Shown here in pieces: positions 1 through 9,984 of a stretch of 64,000 nucleotides of DNA. The position numbers and the translations under genes are program-made. Each line of letters opens with the position of its first letter. Position 1 is the first letter of the stretch. The stretch spans positions 558,001 to 622,000 of the forward strand of contig NHZP01000015.1 in NCBI GenBank assembly GCA_003313425.1. Reading direction: 5' to 3'. The notes under the pieces are model-generated. The model made no database searches, had not been told where the DNA came from, and saw only the letters and a list, made by a program, of their open reading frames with translations. This DNA comes from Pseudopyrenochaeta lycopersici. Lineage: Eukaryota; Ascomycota; Dothideomycetes; Pleosporales; Pseudopyrenochaetaceae.

Positions 1-841
1 GACCACACCAGTCCAGCAGGTCGATTAACTTCCAACTTTTCCTTCCCTCTAGGTACTCTTTAAGGTAGTTCGAGGCTGGTCCGTCATATAGATTGAATGG
101 CTCGAGATGATTTCTCCAGCTCTGCCCGAAGTCATCGGAATTCCAATTGGACAAGTATACCCAAAAAATAGCGGCGTCTTGAAAGCGTCCAAGAGACGCT
201 CCTGGGATAACTATATCCCAACAATGGAGTTCAATCTTGCGTGCATTTAAAACTTCTTGCTGTATCCACGCACGGTTCCAGTACGGGTTTGAAAAGATGG
301 GTGCCACTGGATCCCAAAAGCTAGGGTCTGGGCCAAGCTCCTTGAACACGATGTCTGGGGCGTTGCAAAAGTCCTTCAAGGCCGAAACCGCTACGTTTCC
401 TTCTTCAATATCGGGTTCGTTAATCCAGATACGGACAGTAACCGCGCGATTGAAGATTAGCCTCATAAGCTTTATCTGATTTTCACGCTCGGATATATCC
501 CCCTGGTTGATACAGATTGCATCGGCCCATATCACCAACGACTTGTGGGGGTATCGAAGATGATTTAGTGCCGTCTTGAGGTTGCTCGCAAGAGGCAAAG
601 TCTTCCCAGAGACAGAAAGAGTTCCTACTGGTTTCGGATCGCCCCACATGTAAGACAAGGCATCAAAGCCTACATCGCCGTCGTCAATTGACACGGTTAG
701 AAGCTCTCCTGAGAGCGCAGAGCCATCGCTACTGGAGTTAAGTTTGAGTATGCGGATGCATCTAGGCTCCAAGGTTTGGTATTCGTAAGCCTCTGCTTTC
801 TCCGAACCAAAGTCTGTGGAACAGAGCAAGGTGTCTTCCAT
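1..841 (-). CDS. HET-domain protein, 3' part outside window
   Basis: Heterokaryon-incompatibility (HET) domain protein; members of this family trigger programmed cell death on non-self recognition or act in related fungal immunity. Only the first 280 codons are inside the window. Translating the minus strand from the ATG at 841 gives an uninterrupted frame. The domain motifs are in the right order: ALSYMWGDP at about residues 61-69, IWADAICINQ at about 104-113, then RAVTVRIWINE and, further on, NPYWNRAWIQQEVLNARKIELHCW. There is no intron or lesion in the visible part, unlike the three other HET loci in this window. The start is the first ATG and leaves a normal N-terminal lead before the domain. 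Family assignment is firm; its allorecognition role is inferred from the family only. Confidence 0.9.
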   Translation of the reverse strand, partial: MEDTLLCSTDFGSEKAEAYEYQTLEPRCIRILKLNSSSDGSALSGELLTVSIDDGDVGFDALSYMWGDPKPVGTLSVSGKTLPLASNLKTALNHLRYPHKSLVIWADAICINQGDISERENQIKLMRLIFNRAVTVRIWINEPDIEEGNVAVSALKDFCNAPDIVFKELGPDPSFWDPVAPIFSNPYWNRAWIQQEVLNARKIELHCWDIVIPGASLGRFQDAAIFWVYLSNWNSDDFGQSWRNHLEPFNLYDGPASNYLKEYLEGRKSWKLIDLLDWCG

Positions 842-1773
842 GATCTCTGGACTCGCTGATTGGATCTTGTGATGCTTCCTTCTTCCAGGCAAGATCAAGG
901 TAGCGTCATGCTGTTCGCATCTAGTCCAAAACAGATAGAGTATTCTGAGTATGTGCGTTTGAATAGCAAGCGTAAGTTGAGCTTGATCATCGAGAGGCTC
1001 GGGGCTCGCTGCATGTGAAGACGTCGCGCACGTCGATCTCCAACCGCGGGCTGTAAATAGGCGTCGTGTTGTCGCGATCGGGCCACAACATCAGCAAGGC
1101 GAACTTATGCAAGTTATGAAAAGGATGTGTTGCGATTATTAGTATGGACGCAAACTAGAGAATAAATTGGAAGTGTGGGCGGAATACACGGTGTCGATTT
1201 AACGGAAACGAGGAAAATATTGGAACTCAGCGATATCTGAGGTATGAAGTCAAGCTCCAGCGATAGGTTTCAAACGCACGTACGTGCGATTTGTCTTGTG
1301 TAGGTTATCGAGGCGACCTGCAGCGTGCTTTTATGCGGGGTTGATGATTATGCTGAGGCTGTGCATGCCCATTTTGCTGAAGGAATTATCCACATGAAGG
1401 TGCCTCATTTCAGGAATCCTGTTGCTTGGCTATCACACATAGGTCACGAAGCAGCAAGGTGGCCAGCAACGCCATGCCGCCCAAAATGCTGTCTATGAGG
1501 TCAAATTGCTAGAATCACGCACCCCGTCCCCTATCCCAACAATATTATCCACAATATCAATCCTAAGGGCCGAACAAAGCATACACCCCGATGTAATGTG
1601 TGAATCAGGCGGCTTGGTGGAAGCAGGCTGAAGTTTGAGGGTGTGCTTCGTGAATGGTGGCTGTGCAACCTTCAGCTCGGGGAATATCAGAGTACAAAGT
1701 TCTCTCAGTTTCTTTGATACTCCTTTGCCACATAAAGCATGAACACTGTACCTTTGTGATACTACTAGCTGCG
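842..1773. other. Intergenic, no gene recognised
   Basis: Upstream region of the HET gene at 1-841 and of the HET pseudogene at 1774. Both strands hold only short open frames without recognisable motifs. I see no repeat or RNA gene. Confidence 0.5.
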
Positions 1774-3885
1774 ATGGTTGTGCAGTATCATCACGAAGCA
1801 ATTACTTCGCCTCAGTCAATTCGGATCCTCACATTATTGCTTTCTCGAAATCATCAAGCGCCACTACGCGGAGAATTCTCCGAGGTCGATGTAGACTAGA
1901 GCTTAAGTGCATCCTTCGAAGCTCATATGTATGGGGACCGCCAAATCCCCCGGGCACGATCACGATTATCAAGCGGGATTCAGCAGGGAAGGAAGAGATG
2001 GTTGGTGACTTGGTCATTACACTAAATTACTTGTCAACCTTGAAACGGTTGCGCCATCAATTCAAGTCTCGACGGCTATGGGTATACGCCATGTGCATCG
2101 ATCAAATCTCGGTCTCTGAAACGAGTCACCAAGTTTCGCTCATGGTCGAGATCTATAAAAGAGCGAGGCAGGCTCTGGTATTGGTCGGAAGTGGAACATG
2201 AATGCGAGGAATGTGCGCAAGAAGTTTTCGATTGATCAAACTTGTAGGCTGGCTCTACAGATGGCAACTACTGCGGCTCTGGAGGTTACGTGGGACCTCC
2301 CAAAATAATAGTTCCACTGAAACAAAACTGATCACATCCTGCGAGACTGATATTAGATCAAAGGCTAAAAAATTGGGAGGTAAGATTGTAGAGGTTTCTC
2401 GCCTGTCAATTCGGATTGGCCAATGCCCTCGGATTGTATCTATGAGCCATTAAAAAATCGATACTTCCAACGGGTCTGGACAGTCCTAGAGATAGCCATG
2501 GCGCGTGTGATAACCGTCCATTACGGCACAGCCAGTCTGGCATGGCCCGACTTTGTTGCCGGCACGGCTCCGTTTGTCACTCGCTCTAATGATCCACGAG
2601 TGCTAGCAAAAGGATTCAGTCTGTCCGTGGATGCGAATAAGTATCACAAGATTCTGAGCTCACTGCAAGCCCATCTCACTCTGCTAAACGAAATACCATA
2701 GGTGACCTCCACGATAAGAATAACAAAGCAAAGATTCTGGACAAGCTTGTTCAAGGGACAACCCAGAGAGCGCTATAAAATTCGAGAGGGCTAGAAGCGA
2801 CTGAGCCAAAGGACCAGGCGTATGCAATGCTGTGGGCTTTCCTGAATCTCTAGAAACCACTGTATCATTTCGTGAGGTAGGCTATGACAAGTCAATTGAA
2901 ACTAAATACGCCGAGTATACAATGGCGGTAATGGGTCAAAGAGAGAATCCATCGGAAATCCTCCTGTTAGTGAACACCGTTGCTCGGAATCAGTGTTTAC
3001 CTTCCTGGGTGCCCGACTGAAATCAGCAGACAACAACGACATGTGTCTGCTGGATCGACAGGTTGAAAGGGCATCAAGCTGCAAAACAAAGCTCTTCGCT
3101 CTCCAGTGTAGTGTCTATTACGGAGGTCTCTTTTCGCAACTGGGGTTTTAAGTATAGCAGGATCATGAAGGTCGCATGGCTTAGAGATGAGTTGATGCAG
3201 AGGAGCAGTGTACCTTGTGAAGCGAACTCCATCACAAAACTGATAAAGACTCAATCGTTCTGAAAGATTTAGTTGATACAAGTCGGTCGCTATTCGAGAT
3301 CGGTCATCAGTCGCCCTGTCCTCGCATGACGACTGCAGTGGCGCTGATGAACTATTCCATCCTACCCCAACTGAACGTCGGCTTACCAATCAGCTACATA
3401 TCAATGTCGGTCTCTTGAGACTCATGGTGTTTGACGCCCTAAGTCCAATCATTGATGAAGGGCAGAATTCCATCAAAGACCAATTTGTGAAAGACGCTCT
3501 CCACACATACCTTGCCGGGACAACAATCACTGAATGTATCCATGAAACGAAACAGCACCAGGACTTGCCATCATTCATAGCTTTCATCTCTTGCTTAAGT
3601 CCATATATTGGTCTGACCGAGTTGTTGCACAATACGATAGGTTCCAACAAGACAAGGCTTTCTTCGTCACCGACACTGGGAAAGTGGGAATGGCGTGCCA
3701 AAGATTAAAGGACGGAGACTGGGTTACGCTTTTGAATGGATGTCCATGCAATGATTCTGCGCGAAGACCATGTCAAGAGCGGGTCAGCATATCGATTTCA
3801 CAGCCCGGCTTTTGTCGATGGGATTATGGAAGGAGAAGCTTGGCCTGAAGGGGACGAAGATTTAGAGCAGTTCATTTTGATGTGA
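1774..3885 (+). pseudogene. HET-domain pseudogene
   Basis: A full-length HET gene whose pieces lie in order but in different frames. IRILTLLLSRNHQAPLRGEF begins near 1813. The core SSYVWGPPNPPG is near 1920 and is shifted against the preceding segment. LWVYAMCIDQISVSE is near 2078. NRYFQRVWTVLEIAMARVI is near 2456, then EPKDQAYAM near 2806, YDKSIETKYAEYTMAV near 2883 and CLPSWVPD just before 3020. The C-terminal signature FFVTDTGKVGM lies near 3660 and SPAFVDGIMEGEAW near 3800. At least six frame changes or stops separate them (for example TGA at 2199, TAG at 2699). Total span matches a 600-700 residue HET protein. A few breaks could be introns, but not all lie at GT/AG pairs, so I call it a pseudogene. 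Lesions include indels, so this is ordinary decay rather than RIP alone. Confidence 0.8.
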
Positions 3886-3912
3886 AGAAAGTAGACGAGT
3901 TGTTATTCTTGT

Positions 3913-4983
3913 TTACTCTTGTCCTGCTCTCTGCCGTCTTCTCCCTTTCTTTTTAGTGTGCTTCTCAGATGAGGTCAGTTCGAGCCACTTCCTGCCTGCC
4001 TCTTCCAGCTGCGCCGCCTCATCCCTGAACGGAGCCGTGTCAGTCAGTAATCGGCTATATGCATTATTCATCGCCGCTCCGTGCGCTTGCATGGGGTTGT
4101 CTGCCCTGTATCTCCTAAACTCGAACCTCACCCCCCTCATCGGCACGACATTGCCCTGTCCGATTGAGCGCTTCATCCATTGTAGCCATACTTCAATCTT
4201 GTCGTCCTCGCTCATATCATTGAAGCTTGGATGACTATTCTCAAAGAAATGAGACCAGACCTCCCAACTAACTGTGAACTCGCGCATCTTCGGGAAAACA
4301 GCCTTTAGTGTCCACGCATCGCGTAGCATCTGCGAGAATACCCTGTCTGGTTCATCACCCTTATACGAGCCGTCCCAGGTAGTCCAATCGCCTAAAGCCC
4401 TTGAATACTCTCTTCTCACACATTGCAGCCTTTCTCTAGGTGTGGAGGGAAAGACACGTAATGTGCATGCGAGACTGCCTCCGTTTGACCATGGCTGCCT
4501 CCAGTGGTGTCTCTCACAGATAACGACAGTGTTGAAGCGGCAGAATATCTGATAAGCTTCTTCGTATACTTGGCGCGAAGTTAAAAAAAGAGCGGCGATA
4601 TCTTCCGGTTGGTCGAATGGGAATGTTCGGGCAGTGTTTCGAGTGAACATTATGCCTTTTGGGCGGTAGAGATAGTGGTAATAGATCCTGTCACGCATTT
4701 CGCGAGGAAAGGCGAGGAGTTCGAAGGCACCGTTCCATTTGCAGACTATAGGGATGCTTGGGGGAGGGTTAACTATTGTCTTAACGTTATGGACGTAGTC
4801 GTGGTGAATTGTGTCGTACTTGGAGCGGCCACTGTTCTCGCCTTTGGGGACAATGAGGATGCTACCTAATGCGTCTTGGAGCTCGTTGATTGCGGATGAG
4901 GAGTTTGCTTGAATGCAATGCTCCATCGTTGTGATGGCCTTGTCGTCTTTTGAAGCATCGATGATGGAGTTAACGGTGGCCAT
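3913..4983 (-). CDS. 2EXR/F-box-like fungal protein
   Basis: Single-exon gene of 356 residues. At about residues 87-105 it has FELLAFPREMRDRIYYHYL, the phenylalanine/leucine-proline-arginine-isoleucine-tyrosine pattern of the 2EXR and F-box-like domains that are abundant in filamentous fungi. A second conserved stretch, ALFLTSRQVYEEAYQIF, follows near residue 130, also typical. The last 15 residues are strongly basic (KKKGRRRQR), possibly a nuclear signal. F-box proteins are substrate adaptors of SCF ubiquitin ligases; whether this one binds Skp1 cannot be told from sequence. The start is the first ATG of the open frame. The gene lies tail to tail with the HET pseudogene. Confidence 0.75.
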   Translation of the reverse strand: MATVNSIIDASKDDKAITTMEHCIQANSSSAINELQDALGSILIVPKGENSGRSKYDTIHHDYVHNVKTIVNPPPSIPIVCKWNGAFELLAFPREMRDRIYYHYLYRPKGIMFTRNTARTFPFDQPEDIAALFLTSRQVYEEAYQIFCRFNTVVICERHHWRQPWSNGGSLACTLRVFPSTPRERLQCVRREYSRALGDWTTWDGSYKGDEPDRVFSQMLRDAWTLKAVFPKMREFTVSWEVWSHFFENSHPSFNDMSEDDKIEVWLQWMKRSIGQGNVVPMRGVRFEFRRYRADNPMQAHGAAMNNAYSRLLTDTAPFRDEAAQLEEAGRKWLELTSSEKHTKKKGRRRQRAGQE

Positions 4984-5752
4984 GGGCGTGTATAGCGTCT
5001 TGCTAGTTGTTGAAATAAAAAGGATTGATTACGATAAAAAGGACTGACATTAATCAAGCAGAACGGCTCTTGGAGTTGAAATGTCATGGACTTTCAATCG
5101 ACATGATAGGTATTCAAACTATATACATTCTAAACACAAATCTGGTGAGTCAATGAAGCTGGTGGTATAGGAGACCACTACAAGCTGAGCCTAGCGGTGA
5201 AGATGCTGATGACACAGCCTTGGAAAACGAGGCTGGGGAACGCCATGATGCTATATTGACTCACCAGGCACGACTGTCATTGGCCGCGACCGAGAGGCAA
5301 CCGTATTTTTGGCGAAAGCAATGAATTTGGCATTGAAATACTATAAGTTGGACCGAGAAGGCGTTTGATAGGAGGCGAAAGTACAGCCAATTCGTGGAAG
5401 ACGCTTGATGAATTCCAAGTTATTTTCGCAGAGAGGACGCAGGGGGATAGTAGACGACCTTCCTTCAGATATGCTATCAAATACCTGCTTGAAGCACACT
5501 TCAAATTCGCTTCGCACAAGACGGCCAGTAGGCAATTTTGGCCTCGTTAGTTTAGCTTGGGAAGACCCCCGCGGGACGAGTGGAGGTGTTGAGTGATGGC
5601 AGCTGTCACCGGCCGTAGCTCCGACAACCCGCCGAGGAGCACTGACCCACGCTGAGGTACTCGCAAAACCTCGCTCCGCAACTTTCCACTCCACCAACCT
5701 CACGCCCCAGTCCCGCCCAATCTCAATTCCTCTCTTCTCCATCACAGCCACA
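4984..5752. promoter_or_regulatory. Divergent intergenic region, 2EXR-like gene / malate dehydrogenase
   Basis: No gene recognised. The 40 bases before the malate dehydrogenase ATG are pyrimidine-rich, as is common in fungal promoters. A CCGAGG hexamer lies at 5632-5637, about 115 bases upstream of that ATG. Confidence 0.5.
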
Positions 5753-7094
5753 ATGTTCGCTGCCCGGCAAGCATTTTCTCAGGCCCAGCGCCGCGCCTTC
5801 TCGGCGTCGGCCCGCCAGGTATGGAAGCTCTGAGGACCCGCACTTGCTTTTGCTTCAAGAGCACCGGCTCTGGCAATGGGCCGCAATTGATGGCCGACAG
5901 GGACAATATGCTGACTGAGTCTCCTGCAGTCATCCAAGGTCACCGTCCTCGGTGCTGCCGGTGGTATTGGCCAGCCGCTGTCGCTCCTCCTCAAGCTGAA
6001 CCCGAGGGTCAGCAAGCTCTCGCTCTACGATATTCGCCTGGCTCCCGGTAAGCTTCAATCGCCCCCCATACATGACGAATGCGTGCTGATGGACTCCCTA
6101 TAGGCGTCGCTGCCGACATTGGCCACATCAACACCAAGAGCGAGGTACGAGACAATACCCGAAGTCACACGCCAACCATCCGCTGATAACATAAAAAGGT
6201 CAAGGGCCACGATGCGACTCCCTCAGGTCTCGCCGAGGCTCTCAAGGGCGCTGAGATTGTCGTCATCCCCGCTGGTGTCCCCCGCAAGCCCGGCATGACC
6301 CGTGATGGTAGGCAATGGCAGCAACAGACGCTCCCCTCGCCGCTGACCGCTCCCAGACTTGTTCAACACCAACGCCTCCATCGTCCGCGATTTGGCCAAG
6401 GCCGCCGCTGAGCACGCCCCCGAGGCTAACATCTTGATCATCTCGAACCCGGTACGCACAAGCCATTGAACGGCTAAAAATAACAATATACTCATCTATG
6501 CAGGTCAACTCCACCGTTCCCATCACCGCCGAGGTCTTCAAGTCCAAGGGCGTCTACAACCCCAAGCGCCTCTTCGGTGTCACCACCCTCGATGTCGTCC
6601 GTGCCTCGCGCTTCATCTCCCAGCTCAAGAACTCGGACCCAGCCAACGAGAACATCACCGTTGTTGGTGGCCACTCCGGCGCCACCATCGTTCCCCTCCT
6701 CTCCCAGTCCGGCTACAGCCTCGAGGGCGAGCAGCTCGACAACTACGTCAACCGCGTCCAGTTCGGTGGTGATGAGGTCGTCAAGGCCAAGGACGGTGCC
6801 GGCTCGGCTACCCTCTCCATGGCCATGGCTGGTGCACGCTTCGCCGAGAGCTTGCTCAAGGCTGCCCAGGGCCAGAAGAACGTCATTGAGCCCACTTTCG
6901 TCGACTCTCCTCTCTACAAGGACCAGGGCTGCGAATACTTCGCTTCCAACGTTGAGCTCGGCCCCAACGGTGTTGAGAAGATCCACCCTGTTGGCAAGAT
7001 CACCGCCTACGAGCAGAAGCTCCTCGATGTCTGCTTGAGCGACCTCCAGAAGAACATCAACAAGGGTGTTGAGTGGGTCAAGAAGAACCCATAA
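5753..7094 (+). CDS. Malate dehydrogenase, mitochondrial
   Basis: NAD-dependent malate dehydrogenase (malate + NAD+ to oxaloacetate + NADH) of the citric acid cycle and malate-aspartate shuttle. I read six exons: 5753-5818, 5930-6047, 6104-6144, 6199-6307, 6357-6451 and 6504-7094, giving 339 residues, the normal family length. All junctions are GT-AG and keep frame. Exon 1 encodes an arginine-rich, acid-free presequence ([20 protein letters not shown]), which points to the mitochondrial isoform. The NAD motif GAAGGIGQP starts at residue 30. Substrate arginines are R104 and R110 ([10 protein letters not shown]) and R176, and the catalytic pair is D173 and H200 (GGHSGAT). Codon use is strongly C-ending, as in highly expressed fungal genes. 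The gene converges on the carnitine acetyltransferase gene. Confidence 0.97.
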
Positions 7095-7691
7095 ATGCTT
7101 GTTGGACTAAAATTGGGTGGCGGGCTGATGAGGCGGTGAGGTGTACACTAGTAATGACTTTGGGCCTCCGGATCTGGACTGGACTGGGTTCTTTTCTGGT
7201 GTTCCATGGCAAGCAATCGCAGCGACTGAGGATGTGTAAATTTTGGTTTGTACCTTAGCACAAAAGAAATTCCTCTTCGTTTCTCCAAAATCTTCCTAAC
7301 AATAATTTGCATCTTTGTGTCATCTACGGGCGAATACGCGCTCAGGCCGAGGATATGGCTCGTGAATGCCCACGTGATGCATGGCCTCGAAGGGCTGACC
7401 ATTAGCTCCCCCACACGCAGAGCGTAGTGCCAAAAAAACAAGAAAAAGCAAAAATTTGGGCAGGATTGGAATGCGAACGTGACTTTACGACTGGAACTGC
7501 GTTGGCAACTTTGAACGTTGAAATTTTTTTTGAATGCGTTCTATCTATCTCGCTAAAACGGCCGTACATGGAAACTTGCTAAGAAGTTTGGAATGCAGAA
7601 TCCCCGACTGTAGTAACAGCGTGTAAATCTACCCCTCCTATATGTACAACAAAACCCACTCGGTCAGACTTTCCCCTGTGTCTAAGACCTC
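7095..7691. other. Convergent 3' intergenic region
   Basis: Lies between the 3' ends of malate dehydrogenase and carnitine acetyltransferase. It should hold both polyadenylation regions. No gene is supported. Confidence 0.5.
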
Positions 7692-9806
7692 TTATATCTT
7701 GGCCTTGGGGGCCTCCAGCGTGGGCAGCATAATGTCTCGCATGTCGCCGGCCGCCTCGTTGAGGTAGAAGCTCATCTTATCCTGTGGCGTTGTTAGCATT
7801 AATGTATCCTGTACGTGTCTAGTATGGATGTGACTTACCGAACCGAGGCCCTTTGAGCACACGTTGAACTGGATGCTGTTCTCGTTGATCATGTACGCGA
7901 TACCCCAGCCATCGTCGACGACCTGGGACCAGCCGTAGCCGTTGAAGTACTCGGAAGACAGCTGCGAGCTGGAAATGAACCAGGTAGAGCTGTACGAGTA
8001 GGCAGGGTCCTGGTACAATGCAGGGACGGCTTCACCCTCCTTCAGGCACTTCTTCAATCCAAAGAGGTGGCGGTCCACACCCCGGCCGTCAGACGCGTCG
8101 GAGATGTACTTGACGTGCGCGTTGAGCGCTGCACGGAGAAGTTTCTGGCACTCCTCAGGGGTCGCGTTGGGGTCTGCCATGGCGGCGGTGAATGCAACAC
8201 TCTCGTCGGAGACGGTACGGCATGTCTCGGTACGGCCTTGCTGGAACCGGCGGGTGGCAGCAGACTCATAGGTGGGGCGGTTCTTGCCATAGAACTTGTG
8301 GTATGCGAGCTGAATGATCATCTGTACGTATGCGTCGGGGCTGCACTTGAACTTCTTGATCAAGCCCTTGCCGTAGCCCTGGTATGCTTGTACGCGGAGT
8401 TCGTGCGCGCCAATCTGGCTGGAAAAGTGCGCTTGCGCAGCAACAATGTCCTTCTGCAAGTCCTCGCTGACTTCGAAGCGGAGAGGCTTCGGGTTCGGCA
8501 GGTCAGACCGCACAGTTGGGTCATCAAAGGGCAGCGCATTCGAGAAGATCTGCTGGTTCGCATAGTCGTTCAGGCGGTGTGTGGGCGTGCCGTCCATCAT
8601 GGAGTGCTCGCCCATGAAACCTGATGTGCCGTTGTCGTTGACAATGAATTGGAGCGGCTTGTCGTACCAGCGGTTTGCGCCGTCACCGTGCCAGTACTGG
8701 TGTGCGCGCTCTTCTAAAGTGACTGGAGAGGCGTCGTCGAGACATACGAGGAAGGAGGCAGATTCGATGGCTTCTAGAGACACGGCGTTGACGTCTGAGG
8801 AGGCTTTCAGCTTGGGATAGACCTCTGACCAGACGTCGCGGTTCTGGGATGTCAGGGTGCCGACTGGAGGAGCTTTCTCAGCCTTTTCATATACGCGCTG
8901 GAACTGCAGTTCGAGCTCGCTGGTGTTGAGTTGCTTGCCATTGATCTCGTGGGGAATCTTCCAGAATTGGTTCTTCCTGACGGCAATGATGTGCTGGTTC
9001 TCCTTGAAGGGGAATTTCACGGTGGTGTCTGAGGGCTTTTGGGGCACACGGCTGCAATTGAACATCCACTCGTAAGAGCTCATGGCCATGGGGAGCTTCT
9101 TCATGTACTCTGGCTCCAGGCTGCCGCCATCGACCATTTTCTTGAACTCTAGGACTGCTGTTGAGATGGCAGCAGCACGCTTGGCAGGGTTTCTCCGCTT
9201 CTTGTCATCGCGGTGAGAGTAGAAGTAGCTGACGTAGGGCACAACCGGGTCACGGTAGGCCATGTACGCAGCCTCATTCCACCACTCGTAGATCCAGTTC
9301 TTGACTTCTGGGCGCTCCCTTCGCTCAATCAAGCGCTTTTGGAGAGTCTCTCCGGGCCCACCAGGAGCAACGAACTCGTTGACGGCTTTGGTGGTTGCGT
9401 CGAACTCGGTCTGTGAGAGGAGCGGGTGAACGGATTTGAGGTATCGCTTGGCCGTCTCTTCAAGTGTGGGAACCGGCAGGCGCGGCAGCGACTCCTCAAA
9501 CCGCAGCATTGCGCCTTTGCTGTGGTCCTCCTTGTAGCCTAAACAGAACATTTTATTAGCAACAGCACTTCTACACATAGAGATAGGCTTGTAGACAACA
9601 GCTACATTTCACTTACCCGCTGGCAGACTCGACTGTTTCCTCGCTGGAGCCATTGCGACAATCTATCCCCACACAAAAACGTCAGTTCTTGATCCCTGTC
9701 AAACCTCGGATCCCCAAAAAGTACGTACCCTAGGCGTCTGCTGGTTTAAAACTGGTCTGCGAAGTATTGAGGCGGGCAGGCGCGCTCGTGCTATTCTACT
9801 GAACAT
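7692..9806 (-). CDS. acuJ: Carnitine O-acetyltransferase, mitochondrial/peroxisomal type (acuJ-like)
   Basis: Transfers acetyl groups between CoA and carnitine, so that acetyl units made in peroxisomes or cytosol can enter mitochondria; needed for growth on acetate and fatty acids in Aspergillus. Minus-strand exons 9729-9806, 9617-9662, 7839-9538 and 7692-7781 join in frame to 637 residues. The 57-base last intron is itself open, so a naive reading would retain it. Exon 1 encodes MFSRIARARLPASILRRPVL, a classic mitochondrial presequence. A second ATG in exon 2 (MAPARKQSS, residue 30) would remove it. The catalytic His is about residue 353 in GEHSMMDGTP, after NRWYDKPLQFIV. The protein ends in Ala-Lys-Ile, a PTS1-like tripeptide. 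The A. nidulans acuJ product likewise serves both organelles. The gene symbol is by homology of architecture, not by database search. Confidence 0.93.
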
Positions 9807-9878
9807 CACAAAAGAATGTGTAGGAACGACGGCAGAAAAACGCAGAGCTGAGGTCAAAAATACTAGCTCTCAGTAGAT

Positions 9879-9884
9879 CCGAGG
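9879..9884 (-). promoter_or_regulatory. CCTCGG element upstream of carnitine acetyltransferase
   Basis: CCGAGG on the plus strand (CCTCGG on the gene strand), 73 bases upstream of the ATG. CCTCGG is the core bound by the fatty-acid regulators FarA/FarB in Aspergillus. Binding here is inferred. Confidence 0.45.
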
Positions 9885-9971
9885 CGGAATGAGCACGCGC
9901 TGGGGTTGTCGGCGTTGACGACTACTGCGGGCCGGGGAGCTGTGAATGGAGCGAGCCTCGCACGTCGTGGG

Positions 9972-9977
9972 CCGAGG
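9972..9977 (-). promoter_or_regulatory. Second CCTCGG element upstream of carnitine acetyltransferase
   Basis: Same hexamer in the same orientation, 166 bases upstream of the ATG. Two copies within 100 bases favour a real FarA/FarB-type site, but a six-base match can be chance. Confidence 0.45.
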
Positions 9978-9984
9978 TTGTCGG

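Noticed and set aside
6492..6986. 164-codon minus-strand frame and a 153-codon plus-strand frame over the same bases
   Set aside because: Shadows of the last malate dehydrogenase exon.
8067..8624. 185-codon plus-strand open frame
   Set aside because: Antisense shadow of the carnitine acetyltransferase coding sequence, caused by its codon bias; no domain.
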